The notes under the pieces: generated by a model
Told to the model about the DNA's origin: nothing
What the model saw: the letters and a program-made list of their open reading frames with translations, nothing else
The model's database searches: none
Shown: positions 9,188 to 18,249 of the stretch, in pieces
How positions within the stretch are numbered: position 1 is the first letter of the stretch
Layout of the letters: every line of letters begins with the position of its first letter
Position numbers and translations under genes: made by a program
Origin: Lachnospiraceae bacterium
GTDB taxonomy: Bacteria; Bacillota; Clostridia; Lachnospirales; Lachnospiraceae
Direction of reading: 5' to 3'
DNA: 64,000 bases
NCBI GenBank assembly: GCA_902363835.1
Contig: CABJBM010000025.1
Location: 1 to 64,000, forward strand

Positions 9188-10792
9188 TTACTGATTCTTT
9201 AACTCCTCCACCCGGGCATAGCTCTGTTCCTGGATCTGCTTTAGCTGGTCCAGCCCGAGGCTTTGCACTTCCTTTACGTAATCTTCCCAAGTGTCAAAGC
9301 TTCTCTCACCCAGAATGAACTTACTGGTCTGTTCTGCTACATATGTGGAGATGGTGCTTCCAACAGACTGCTTCACTGAATTTTCCTCATCGGTAAATGC
9401 CAGTACCGGCGGCTGCGGCAAATCGTATTTACGGGCCTCGGTAACTGCTTCTTTTACTTCATCGCTGAACGTAGACATTTCTCCTGAAAAATCATAGCGC
9501 TGGTAGAATCCATAAGTCTCAAATCCGGTTCCCTTTTTCATATCCGCTGCTACGGTATAATCAATCCATTTCTTCTCACCATTTTCTACTTTATAGGTAT
9601 CTCCTTCACGGCCCCATGATAATAACTGTACAGAATCATCCCGGTACATCCAGTCAATATATTTTAGCACCTTATCAAGCTGTTTTGACTGGCTGGAAAC
9701 CGCAAAGCCTAAGATTCCTTTGGCGGAATAGGAAAACTTATTAATCCCATTGGTTCCGAATGCCGGCGGCTGCATAAATGCAAGAGTAAATTCCGGGTTT
9801 ACTGCGCGCATCGGCACATTAAAGAAATCAATTCTGGAAAGATAGTCCACTGTAACAAATGAGTCGTTGTTGGACATCACATCCTGCCACCCTTTGGTAT
9901 CAATGGTAAGAAAGTTTGGAATCAGTAGCTTCTCTATGTAAAGCTTATTATAGAACTGAAGCAGTTCTTTAAAGCTGTCCTCTGTGGGACCAAATACCCA
10001 TTCATTTGTTTTCTCGTCCAGTCTGAAATAGCGGTTTTCCGATTCATCAATATAATCGGTTCCCCAAGACGGCGCCAGCATCAGAAGCTGGTTAAGATTG
10101 ATGTCAAAGGTACGGAAAGCCAGAGGATAAGAAGACGGGTACTCCGCTTTTAATGCTTTTAACACATCATAGAACTCATCCTGGTTTGTAGGAGTCTTTA
10201 AGCCCAGCTTGTCAAAAATATCCTTGCGGTACATCCAGCCCCGGCGGTTGGTTTCATCCACGCCCTGTTCAGGAAACTGGTATAAACCGCCGTCTGCAGA
10301 AAGGTAGTTTAAGGCAAAATCCTCATTCTCTTCATACCATTTCTTAAAATTAGGCATCTCATCAAGATGATCCAGGATATTGACGAAAGCACCCTGGGGA
10401 GCATATTGGGCAATTTGTTCATTTCCAATAAAATAGATTAAATCGGGAAGCTGGCCGGAAGCCATGGTTAAATTCACCTTATCCGGATAACCCTCATTGG
10501 GTACCGCCGTTACGTTAAAGGAAACATTCGTTTCTTCCTTTATCATCGTTTGGACGTACCAATCTTCCTGATAGGGCCAGCTTGGATGGGATGGAATCAG
10601 CATGGAAAACATTACCGGCTCAGAAAATAACTGACCAGTTTCATTTCCTCCTGCCGATTCCTGTTGTGCAGTACTCTGTTTTTGCTTTACGGTAGTTTCC
10701 TGCTTCTTTTCATTGGAAGCCGAACAGCCTGCCATGGGGACGGCGCAAACGGTAAGCGCCAGCAATAAAGCCATCATTTTTGTTTTTTTCAT
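9188..10792 (-). CDS. Extracellular sugar-binding lipoprotein of ABC importer
   Basis: Surface-anchored solute-binding protein, 534 residues. It has a lipoprotein signal peptide with lipobox MAGC (Cys23 would be lipidated), then a Ser/Thr/Gln-rich tether of about 25 residues, then the periplasmic-binding-protein type 1 fold typical of LplA/YtcQ proteins (large family 1 SBPs of 500-550 residues that pair with LplB/LplC permeases). It is the first gene of the leftward amino-sugar operon. The ligand is presumably a GlcNAc-containing oligosaccharide, inferred from the GH20, NagA and NagB genes downstream. Confidence 0.9.
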   Translation of the reverse strand: MKKTKMMALLLALTVCAVPMAGCSASNEKKQETTVKQKQSTAQQESAGGNETGQLFSEPVMFSMLIPSHPSWPYQEDWYVQTMIKEETNVSFNVTAVPNEGYPDKVNLTMASGQLPDLIYFIGNEQIAQYAPQGAFVNILDHLDEMPNFKKWYEENEDFALNYLSADGGLYQFPEQGVDETNRRGWMYRKDIFDKLGLKTPTNQDEFYDVLKALKAEYPSSYPLAFRTFDINLNQLLMLAPSWGTDYIDESENRYFRLDEKTNEWVFGPTEDSFKELLQFYNKLYIEKLLIPNFLTIDTKGWQDVMSNNDSFVTVDYLSRIDFFNVPMRAVNPEFTLAFMQPPAFGTNGINKFSYSAKGILGFAVSSQSKQLDKVLKYIDWMYRDDSVQLLSWGREGDTYKVENGEKKWIDYTVAADMKKGTGFETYGFYQRYDFSGEMSTFSDEVKEAVTEARKYDLPQPPVLAFTDEENSVKQSVGSTISTYVAEQTSKFILGERSFDTWEDYVKEVQSLGLDQLKQIQEQSYARVEELKNQ

Positions 10793-10852
10793 TTCTTAAC
10801 CCTTCCCTTTCTTTTTGCTTTCATTCGTTGACCACTGGTTTCTGTCATAACC

Positions 10853-10881
10853 AACATATATACATTTCCACAAAAAATCAA
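10853..10881 (-). promoter_or_regulatory. Candidate sigma-A promoter of the importer operon
   Basis: On the minus strand TTGATT (10876-10881) and TATGTT (10853-10858) are separated by 17 bases, about 60 bases upstream of the binding-protein start. The match to consensus is moderate. The AraC-type regulator next door is the obvious candidate activator. Confidence 0.35.
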
Positions 10882-11007
10882 CTTTCAATTCATTTGATTC
10901 TGGCGATTTTGTTGTAATATCAAAAATCAATAAATATGGGGATTATTAAAAAAATTGCAGATAGCTATTTTTCCTATTCTGGTTTATGTTATGTTGGAAC
11001 CGGAAAA

Positions 11008-11038
11008 TAAAAACGGCGGAACACCAAAGGTGACCGCC
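11008..11038 (-). terminator. Intrinsic terminator of the AraC-type regulator gene
   Basis: The stem GGCGG-x2-CACC / GGTG-x-CCGCC (11015-11038) has a 3-base loop and is followed on the minus strand by GTTTTTATTTT. It sits 3 bases after the regulator stop codon. Confidence 0.85.
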
Positions 11039-11040
11039 TC

Positions 11041-13275
11041 TTATATGTTTAAGTTTTTCCGGTATTCACTTGGAGTGATTCCGGTATGTTTTTTAAAAGT
11101 ACGGATAAAAGAATTGGGATTCGTAATTCCGACCTGATTTCCTATATCCGACAATCTGATGTTACTGCGCTTCATCAGCTCAATCGCCTTTTGAACCCGG
11201 TACTGCTGGATGTAATCGATCAGGTTGATTCCTGTTTTCGATTTAAAGCAGGTTGACAGATAGCTTTTCGATATCTTTAAGCGTTCTGCCATCATCTCCA
11301 TGGTAAACTCCGTATCGTAGTTTTCCGCCACATAACTTTTTACCCCGAGGATCAGCGGGTCTTCAGCCCCACTGTTTTTCCATACATAATCCAGAACATC
11401 ACCGGCAAATGCCAGTACAGCTTCACGAAAATCCTTTTCTCCGGAACATTTGGACAGACGATGATAGAAGCTCTGGACCGGAAGTTCCGCAGGAAGAGAG
11501 ATGTATTTTTCACTGATGACCTGAAACAGAATATTCATAATATTACCGCAAAACAGATTGGCATAAAAACGGGTGGTTTTAGGAGTAATTCCTATATCCA
11601 GCATATTGGAAATCAAGTTGATGGCCCCTGCCCGGTCTGAAGAAATTACAAGCTTTTTTAAGTCCTCCGACTGTTGAATATTTAAGCCAGTATAAGCCCG
11701 CTTGGCCGGATTTTGGTCCTGATATAGCACCTGGCTGGATTCCATTAAACAAAACTGCTGCTGCAATTCAAGAATATCATAATAATCCTCTGCAATCAAA
11801 GCCTCGTCCTTGATCGGGCTGCTGACAGCGACTAAAAAATAGCAGTATTCTTCTTCGATCTCCAGTTGCTTTTTGATTTTATCCATAATATCAGCTATGG
11901 AATTTTCCATCCCTCCAAGCCCCACCTTAGCAAAGAAGGAGTTTTCTTCCAGTTGGAATAAAAGAAGGCTGGGAAAGTGATGCTTTAGAATCATTTCTAA
12001 GTGTTCCTTTAAAATATAGGAAATTTCACTGTAGGTTTTATGGATCAGTTCGGACACTCCGCTCCGGTAAATGACTTCTAAGCTTAAGAGATAGAAGGAT
12101 AACTCCCTGTCGTTCCCGCTGCCGTCTTCTTCGTGCTGTATGTTCACATAGATATTTTTCAGCTTTGACTGGTACTGGAAGTTTTGCAGCATTACATTTT
12201 TCTCTTCCAGCTCCCTGGCAATCTGTTCATGGGAGTCAAACAAATGGCGTAAGTTATCCTGAATAAAGGTTAATTCATTGATGTTTTTATCGTTTGTTAA
12301 ATGTTTAACTTTCAGCATTTCCTCAATGGAGATAAAAGGCTGGGCAAGCCTTTTGGTAATAACTGCGATAACACAGGCACTGATCAGCAGCGCGGCAAAG
12401 ACAATGCAGAGGCTGAATAAATACGCCTGGTTAAGACCGGACCGCACCTCTTTAATGGAAGTGCTTTTTACATAATAAAAATTGTTAAAGGAGGACCGGC
12501 AGATGACAAAAAAGCTGTCTCCCTGGGTTTTCACAGCAATCTCTCTTCCGTTTAAGTATTCCTCGTAATCCGCAAGCTGGCCGGATTCGCCTGTAATCAA
12601 AGCTTCCCCTTCATGGTATACAGAGAGGTTCTCCAGGATGTCAGGGCTGATATTCCTGCAAATCGCCTGGATATCGACAAAGGCGATGATCATGTATTTG
12701 GTATTAAAGGAGTTTTTAAAGGCTATGGGAATCACAGCCTGGCTCCTGCCATTGTCTCCAAATACCCGGGATGTAAAAACCGCCTGGGGATAATACCGGA
12801 TATAAAAAGGCTGATAAAGCTCTTTTTTCCAGAAATCTGAATTATAATCCGGATTGTTCCAAAACTGGTTAAAATACTTATCAAAAGCTAGAATCCCTTC
12901 ACCGGTGATCACTTCATTATTTCCTTTAATAATGAGACTGTAAGCTTTCACATAGTTTAAATCCCGCAGCGTCTGGGTGACTTTACTCCACAAGACTACT
13001 TTTTGGTATTCCCCGCTGCCATCCTGCGTAAAGATCGTTTTAAATTCCAGATTGTTATTCAGGGAAAATATCTGCTTCTGGATATTGCTTAAACTATCAT
13101 CCAGTCTCAAAAGAGCACTCTGCATACGGTCACTGACATGTGCCTCCAGTTCCTTTGCAAACATATTCAAAATCAGGGGATATGTGACAGCATAGACCAG
13201 AAAAACAGTGCAGGTAACAATGATAAAAGAAAAACTGAGTTTCGACTTTATGGATTTTGTTAAAATTTTATGCAT
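11041..13275 (-). CDS. Membrane-bound AraC-family transcriptional regulator
   Basis: A 744-residue one-component sensor-regulator. A membrane segment near residues 13-35 is followed by an extracellular sensor region of about 240 residues (Cache-like arrangement). A second segment near 280-305 (FSLCIVFAALLISACVIAVI) leads into a HAMP-like linker and a central cytoplasmic region. The last 100 residues form an AraC DNA-binding domain with two helix-turn-helix units (ERLKISKSYLSTCFK and IGNQVGITNPNSFIRTF). Proteins of this build sit beside LplA/B/C importers and control them. It lies between the importer operon (leftward) and the isomerase operon (rightward), so it could control both. Ligand unknown. 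Confidence 0.88.
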   Translation of the reverse strand: MHKILTKSIKSKLSFSFIIVTCTVFLVYAVTYPLILNMFAKELEAHVSDRMQSALLRLDDSLSNIQKQIFSLNNNLEFKTIFTQDGSGEYQKVVLWSKVTQTLRDLNYVKAYSLIIKGNNEVITGEGILAFDKYFNQFWNNPDYNSDFWKKELYQPFYIRYYPQAVFTSRVFGDNGRSQAVIPIAFKNSFNTKYMIIAFVDIQAICRNISPDILENLSVYHEGEALITGESGQLADYEEYLNGREIAVKTQGDSFFVICRSSFNNFYYVKSTSIKEVRSGLNQAYLFSLCIVFAALLISACVIAVITKRLAQPFISIEEMLKVKHLTNDKNINELTFIQDNLRHLFDSHEQIARELEEKNVMLQNFQYQSKLKNIYVNIQHEEDGSGNDRELSFYLLSLEVIYRSGVSELIHKTYSEISYILKEHLEMILKHHFPSLLLFQLEENSFFAKVGLGGMENSIADIMDKIKKQLEIEEEYCYFLVAVSSPIKDEALIAEDYYDILELQQQFCLMESSQVLYQDQNPAKRAYTGLNIQQSEDLKKLVISSDRAGAINLISNMLDIGITPKTTRFYANLFCGNIMNILFQVISEKYISLPAELPVQSFYHRLSKCSGEKDFREAVLAFAGDVLDYVWKNSGAEDPLILGVKSYVAENYDTEFTMEMMAERLKISKSYLSTCFKSKTGINLIDYIQQYRVQKAIELMKRSNIRLSDIGNQVGITNPNSFIRTFKKHTGITPSEYRKNLNI

Positions 13276-13365
13276 GCCTTACCCCTTATTCGTGATTTTA
13301 ACTATATATTACTCATTTATTGGAGATAAGTCAATAACAAGCCTCAGACAAGGAGAGTGAAAAAT

Positions 13366-14145
13366 ATGATAAAAACAGGAATTGTATCAGCTACATTCCG
13401 TGGACTTGCGGCAGAAGATATCATAGACCTGGCAGCTGCAGCCGGTTTGACCGGGATTGAATGGAGTTCCGATGTACATCTTCTTCCCGGTGACAAAGCA
13501 CGGGCAAGACAGGTTAAAAAGCTGTGCCTGGAAAGGCAGCTTGGGATATGCGGCTATGCCTCCTATTACCGCCTGGGGGAAAATACAGACCCTCTTTCGG
13601 CCTTCGCTCCGGTACTGGAAACTGCGAAGGAGCTGGAAGCTCAGGTGATTAGGATTTGGGCGGGAACTCAGCCTTCTAAAAATATTTCACCGGAGGAGTT
13701 ACATCATTTAACCAGGGAAGCAGTGCTTCTTGTATCCGCGGCACACAATATAGGCGCGGAGATTTCTTTTGAGTATCACCAGAATACGCTGGCAGACAGC
13801 CCGGAAGCTGCGCTTAAGCTTCTTACTCTGGTTCCGGGCAGCCGGACCCACTGGCAGACGGCAGCAAACGGTGAGGAAGAGGAGAATTTAAGGGCAATTC
13901 GGGAATTATCTTCTTACATTACCACAGTCCATGTCCAACAGTGCATGGATGGGGTCTACTATCCCCTCTCAGACGGATGGGAAGCCTGGTCTAACTACAT
14001 GACAGAAATTACAAAGCTTCCGGGAGATCACTATGCATGTCTGGAATTTGTAAAAGGCGGAACAGCCGCGCAGTTTCTGGAGGATTCAAAAACATTGTCC
14101 GGCTTAATACGAAGGGCGGAACAAGGAGGAGACATGAATGGATAA
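13366..14145 (+). CDS. Sugar phosphate isomerase/epimerase-like TIM-barrel protein
   Basis: Member of the xylose-isomerase-like/AP-endonuclease-2 superfamily, acting on sugars or sugar phosphates. Typical features are GLTGIEWSSDVHL near the N-terminus, the Glu in EISFEYHQNT near residue 133 and the late Glu in ACLEFVKGG. About 259 residues, a normal length. The start is set by AAGGAG at 13350-13355: the ATG at 13366 has proper spacing, whereas the in-frame GTG at 13357 is too close. It is first in a rightward operon and overlaps the next gene by 8 bases. Substrate unknown. Confidence 0.8.
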   Translation: MIKTGIVSATFRGLAAEDIIDLAAAAGLTGIEWSSDVHLLPGDKARARQVKKLCLERQLGICGYASYYRLGENTDPLSAFAPVLETAKELEAQVIRIWAGTQPSKNISPEELHHLTREAVLLVSAAHNIGAEISFEYHQNTLADSPEAALKLLTLVPGSRTHWQTAANGEEEENLRAIRELSSYITTVHVQQCMDGVYYPLSDGWEAWSNYMTEITKLPGDHYACLEFVKGGTAAQFLEDSKTLSGLIRRAEQGGDMNG

Positions 14146-15094
14146 AAGGAAGGATGAACTGGCAAAGATTATTGACAGCCATAGGGATGAGATTTTAAAA
14201 GCAGGACAAAATATCTTAGAACATCCGGAGCTGGGTTTTAAGGAAATTCATACGAAGGAAATGACGGAATCATGGTTTGACAGATATGGGATTCCTTATA
14301 CTGCCGGCCATGGGGTCACTGGTGTCAAAGGGTGCATCAAAGGAGGGGAAAGCCGTATCAATATATGCCTTATGGGGGAAATGGATGCAGTAAAGTGCAT
14401 CAGCCATCCAAATGCTGACCTCAGCACCGGGGCCGCCCATGCCAGCACCCCTTTTGACGGAGTCAACGCTTTAAATGCTGCCATGGTCACCCTGATGGCA
14501 ATACACGCAAACCGTGATACATTCCGGGAGAAGGACCGGGTCAGGGTCCATCCAATCATTACAAATGGAGGCGATATTGTAAATACGGTCCCTGGCCGGG
14601 TGACTATCGAAACCTATGTCCGGGCCGCCAACGCAAAAGCAATTGTAAACACCGCTAAAATTGTGGACAACTGCGTAAATGCCGGAGCCTTGTCTCTGGG
14701 TGCCAAAGCATCAATTCATAACCAGAGCGGTTATCTTCCCCTGGTTCAAGATCACGGTCTGACCAAAGTTCTGGAAGATAACGCCAGGCTTCTTATGCCG
14801 GAGGCAGCAATACTGCGGGGAGTTGATATGGTCGGTTCCACGGATGCCGGCGATTTAAGTTGTTTGATTCCATGCATCCAACCGACCTTAGGAGGCTTTC
14901 AAGGTACCATTCACGGAAATGACTTTTATTCCTGCAAGCCGGAGTTTAATGTGGTGACTGCCACCAAGCTCCTCTGCTTTACCATTGTTGACCTACTATG
15001 CGATCAGGCGAAAGCCGCAGAAAGAATCAAAAAGCAGTTTGAGGCCCGTTTTACCAAAGATGAGTATTTACAATACTTAACCCATTCATTTTAA
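14138..15094 (+). CDS. M20 family amidohydrolase with internal deletion, probably inactive
   Basis: The N-terminus (ILEHPELGFKEIHTKEMT, GEMDAV) and C-terminus (GSTDAGDLSCLIPCIQP) match M20D peptidases such as p-aminobenzoyl-glutamate hydrolase subunits, normally about 400-430 residues. This protein has only 318. The gap falls at residues 98-103: after STGAAHA the text jumps straight to the part of the dimerisation domain that reads GVNALNAA. In intact relatives, as I recall them, HACGHN follows the first AAHA, the Glu-Glu site comes about 40 residues later, and a second AAHA precedes the xxGxNALNAA segment. The metal-binding Cys/His and Glu residues are therefore missing. The frame stays open and the RBS and operon position are intact. 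Confidence 0.75.
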   Translation: MDKRKDELAKIIDSHRDEILKAGQNILEHPELGFKEIHTKEMTESWFDRYGIPYTAGHGVTGVKGCIKGGESRINICLMGEMDAVKCISHPNADLSTGAAHASTPFDGVNALNAAMVTLMAIHANRDTFREKDRVRVHPIITNGGDIVNTVPGRVTIETYVRAANAKAIVNTAKIVDNCVNAGALSLGAKASIHNQSGYLPLVQDHGLTKVLEDNARLLMPEAAILRGVDMVGSTDAGDLSCLIPCIQPTLGGFQGTIHGNDFYSCKPEFNVVTATKLLCFTIVDLLCDQAKAAERIKKQFEARFTKDEYLQYLTHSF

Positions 15095-15110
15095 CAGGAG
15101 GTATATAATT

Positions 15111-16127
15111 ATGTGGACAGAAGAATTACTCAATGAACGGCTGACCAGCCCATCGAAAGAACTTGTTGAAGACATCAAAAAACTGAGCGGCGATATCATG
15201 GTGCTTGGCGCCGGAGGAAAAATGGGTCCCACCCTCTGTCTCCTGGCGCAAAAGGCCATAGAGCAGGCAGGAGTTGAAAAAAAAGTAATTGCCGTATCCC
15301 GTTTCAACGACAAAATTGTCGCAAAATTTCTGGAAGACCAGGGAATTGAACTGATTTCCTGTGATTTGTTGGACTTAAAGGCTTTAAACCAGCTCCCTGA
15401 GGTAGAGAACATCATTTACATGGCAGGCAGAAAGTTTGGAACAGACGGACATGAATGGGAAACCTGGGCCATGAACTCCACCCTACCGGCTTTTGTGGCG
15501 GAAAAGTTCAAAAATTCCCGGATAGTGGTATTTTCCTCCGGCAATATATATCCAATCGTCCCGATTTCCTCCGGCGGCTGCACTGAAGCGGACCGGCCAG
15601 GTCCGGTTGGCGAATATGCCATGAGCTGCCTGGCCAGAGAGCGCGCCTTTGAATATGCCGCTAACCAGTTCGGTACCAGGATTTTTATTTACCGCTTGAA
15701 TTTTGCTGTGGATTTACGGTATGGGGTTCTCTATGACATGGCGGAGAAGATTTTAAATTCCACCCCAATCTCCCTCTCCACCCCTATCTTAAACTGCATC
15801 TGGCAGGGATCGGCCAATGAAATTGCCATCCGCGGCCTGCTGCACGCTACATCTCCCGCCAACATCGTGAATGTGACCGGGCCGGAGACAGTCTCCATCA
15901 AAAAGACCGCACTTAAGCTGGCTGCGCTGCTTGGCAAAGAGGCGTTGTTTGAAGGTGTGGAAGGAACTGACGCCTATTTAAACAACGCCGGAAAATCCAT
16001 CCAGATGTTCGGCTATCCCCAGGTCCCCATAAACACCCTAATTGAATGGCAGGCTCAGTGGCTGCTGGACGGCGGACGTGGGCTTGGGAAACCAACCCAT
16101 TTTGAAGAAAGAAAGGGGAGCTATTAA
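15111..16127 (+). CDS. NAD-dependent epimerase/dehydratase family protein
   Basis: Extended short-chain dehydrogenase, 338 residues. The Rossmann nucleotide-binding loop is VLGAGGKMGPTL near residue 30. VVFSSGNIYP, near residue 140, is the Ser region. The usual YxxxK site is not plain: after GEYAMSC the expected Lys position holds a Cys-Leu-Ala segment, so catalysis may depend on other residues or differ. RBS AGGAGGTATATAATT precedes the ATG. The DapA-like gene starts 2 bases after its stop. Likely acts on a sugar acid or free sugar in the same pathway as its neighbours; substrate unknown. Confidence 0.75.
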   Translation: MWTEELLNERLTSPSKELVEDIKKLSGDIMVLGAGGKMGPTLCLLAQKAIEQAGVEKKVIAVSRFNDKIVAKFLEDQGIELISCDLLDLKALNQLPEVENIIYMAGRKFGTDGHEWETWAMNSTLPAFVAEKFKNSRIVVFSSGNIYPIVPISSGGCTEADRPGPVGEYAMSCLARERAFEYAANQFGTRIFIYRLNFAVDLRYGVLYDMAEKILNSTPISLSTPILNCIWQGSANEIAIRGLLHATSPANIVNVTGPETVSIKKTALKLAALLGKEALFEGVEGTDAYLNNAGKSIQMFGYPQVPINTLIEWQAQWLLDGGRGLGKPTHFEERKGSY

Positions 16128-16129
16128 TC

Positions 16130-17206
16130 ATGGACAGACACTTACAGGCTTTAGAAATCTTTAAAAACGGAACCGTCATACCAGCCAACCCCCTGGCTCT
16201 TGATGAAAACAGGCGATTCGATGAGAGCGGCCAGAGACTTTTAACCAACTATTATCTTCATGCCGGAAGCGGCGGACTTGCTGTTGCAGTCCATACCACT
16301 CAGTTTGAGATCCGTCTTCCTCAGTATCAGTTATTTGAAATGGTATTAAAGACGGCAGTGGAGGAAATAGAGAAATTTGAAGAAGCAAACAAAAAAACCA
16401 TTGTGCGGGTCGCCGGAGTGTGCGGAGAAATCAGGCAGGCAGCCGCAGAAGCAGCCGCAGCCAGAGACTTAGGATATGACGCTGTCCTCTTAAGTCCGGG
16501 AGGGTTAAACCACCTGACAGAAGCGGAGATGATCGAGCGGACAAAAACCGTGTCCTCCATCATCCCAGTCATAGGATTTTATTTGCAGAATGCCGTCGGC
16601 GGACGGGTGTTCAGCTATCGCTACTGGCAGGAACTCTGTGAAATTCAGGGGGTAGCAGGCATCAAATGTGCTTCTTTTAACCGCTATACAACACTCGACG
16701 TGGTCCGGGCTGTCACCACCTCCTCCAGAGCCGGAGAAATCGCGCTGTATACAGGAAATGATGACAATATTGTCATTGATTTACTGACAAAGTATTCCTT
16801 TACAGAAGGAGGAAAAACCTATGAGAAGGAATTCGCAGGCGGTCTGCTTGGTCATTGGTCCGTCTGGACCGAAAAGGCTGTGGAATTATTCCGCCGGATC
16901 AAGGAAGAACGCAGGCAGGCTTCCATTTCCAACGAATTGTTGACGCTGGCCGCTCAGGTTACCGACACCAACAGCGTGCTCTTTGATACCGCCCATGACT
17001 TCAAAGGCTGTATTGCCGGACTCCATGAAGTTCTCCGTAGGCAGGGGCTTATGAAGGGCATCTGGTGCCTAAATCCCAATGAGACATTGTCCGAAGGGCA
17101 GGCACAGGAAATAGATCGTATTTACCGGATGTATCCACATTTGAATGATGATAGGTTCGTAGAGGAGAATCTGGATACCTGGAAAAAAATAGCCGGGGGT
17201 AAATGA
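16130..17206 (+). CDS. Dihydrodipicolinate synthase (DapA) family aldolase/lyase
   Basis: Class I aldolase-type TIM barrel, 358 residues, longer than the 290-300 usual for DapA. The Schiff-base Lys is in GIKCASFNRY, near residue 180. NPLALDENRRFDESGQ matches the family's N-terminal region. Relatives in catabolic operons cleave or dehydrate keto-sugar acids (KDG aldolase, N-acetylneuraminate lyase, D-glucarate/galactarate dehydratases) rather than make lysine. Its place with a TIM-barrel isomerase and a dehydrogenase supports a catabolic role. It is the last gene of the rightward operon. Confidence 0.8.
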   Translation: MDRHLQALEIFKNGTVIPANPLALDENRRFDESGQRLLTNYYLHAGSGGLAVAVHTTQFEIRLPQYQLFEMVLKTAVEEIEKFEEANKKTIVRVAGVCGEIRQAAAEAAAARDLGYDAVLLSPGGLNHLTEAEMIERTKTVSSIIPVIGFYLQNAVGGRVFSYRYWQELCEIQGVAGIKCASFNRYTTLDVVRAVTTSSRAGEIALYTGNDDNIVIDLLTKYSFTEGGKTYEKEFAGGLLGHWSVWTEKAVELFRRIKEERRQASISNELLTLAAQVTDTNSVLFDTAHDFKGCIAGLHEVLRRQGLMKGIWCLNPNETLSEGQAQEIDRIYRMYPHLNDDRFVEENLDTWKKIAGGK

Positions 17207-17341
17207 GATGGGATTAAATGAGATGGAGTTAAATAGGTTTTCTGTAGGCCTGATATGGGTTTGTGAACAAACGCATGGATGAATAAAGTTAAATTTCAGT
17301 TTAATACAGCAAAAAGCGACTGTTGCAAAGGCAGATAAGTA

Positions 17342-17713
17342 AATGAGTCAAAGCAGAATATTTATCGTTGTGAAGGCTATAAAAGCTGCCCGCATTTCGG
17401 CGGAAAATATACCCGCTTCCGAAAAGGTAATCAGATGTATGTTTCAAAGAAGCTGATAGAAAAAAATGTATCATTGAAAAATATCTTAAACAAAAAGGAT
17501 ATCCTGTATCGTATGAATTGTTCTTTCCAAATAGAAGGGGTCTTTGGAGTATTAAAATAGGATTATGGATTCAGAAGACTTTTGACATGTGGAAAAAACA
17601 GTGTAAAAATTTAGTTTCTTTTATTCAGTATAGAATATAACAACAACAAACTCCACTCAAAAACCCAAAGGGAAAAGCTTCAGAGCCATCTGTATGAATT
17701 AAAAACGGCATAA
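17342..17713 (+). pseudogene. IS1182-family transposase, C-terminal relic
   Basis: Read from 17342 in one frame the DNA encodes a decayed C-terminal transposase third. It shows CEGYKSCPHFGGKYTRF, then IEGVFGVLK, an in-frame TAG, DYGFRRLLTCGKNSVKI, a second TAG, and YNNNKLHSKTQ to a final TAA. The EGVFGVLKxDxGxRR arrangement is the hallmark of the IS1182 group DDE domain. The N-terminal two thirds are absent. It follows directly on the DapA-like operon. Confidence 0.8.
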
Positions 17714-17752
17714 AAAAGAGGATTATAAAGCAAAATCTGTTAAAGTACGCCT

Positions 17753-17797
17753 AAAATCCGGCTGGAATGTCTAAAATGATGATCCAGCCGGATTTTT
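17753..17797. terminator. Strong bidirectional terminator hairpin
   Basis: Perfect 14-base arms (AAAATCCGGCTGGA at 17753-17766 and its complement at 17783-17796) around a 16-base loop, with T on the plus side. It probably closes the 13.4-17.2 kb operon. The DNA from 17714 to 17975 holds no other recognisable feature. Confidence 0.8.
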
Positions 17798-17975
17798 AGT
17801 AAAAAAAGACGGGAGCACTGCTCCTGGTATGAAATTATAATGATTTTCATGCCATTATGCGACAATCCCGAGCTATTAGATTTATTTCATAAATGTCTTT
17901 ATTAAGTCACTCAAATGCTCATTGCACAATTCTCTTATTTTTTGTTATTAAAAGCTTATTAACCCTTAATAGAAA

Positions 17976-18161
17976 TTACTTTTTGAAAATTGCATCTTCT
18001 ATCAGTGATTTCGAAATATACATTGCCTTTAAACGATTTCTAAGAAGTGTATGATGAGAATTCCCCTCCAGAAACTTTTCCTGTGCTTTTTCGCATTTGC
18101 TAATAATGGAATTTACAGCCCGAAGGGCCTCTGTCAATTCTTCCTTTGTGTAATCATTCAT
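17976..18161 (-). CDS. Small hypothetical protein
   Basis: A 61-residue predicted all-helical, charged protein (MNDYTKEELTEALRAVNSII at the start). Helix-forming residues and a heptad-like pattern run through the middle. GGTGAGAATGCT precedes the ATG as an acceptable RBS. Similar short proteins are common and uncharacterised in clostridia. No domain is recognised. Confidence 0.6.
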   Translation of the reverse strand: MNDYTKEELTEALRAVNSIISKCEKAQEKFLEGNSHHTLLRNRLKAMYISKSLIEDAIFKK

Positions 18162-18249
18162 AGCATTCTCACCTCATAATCTAATTTATAATTAAAAAAA
18201 CGTTCCCGCATGTACTTCTTTTTACCCATATAGCATATATATTTCGCGC

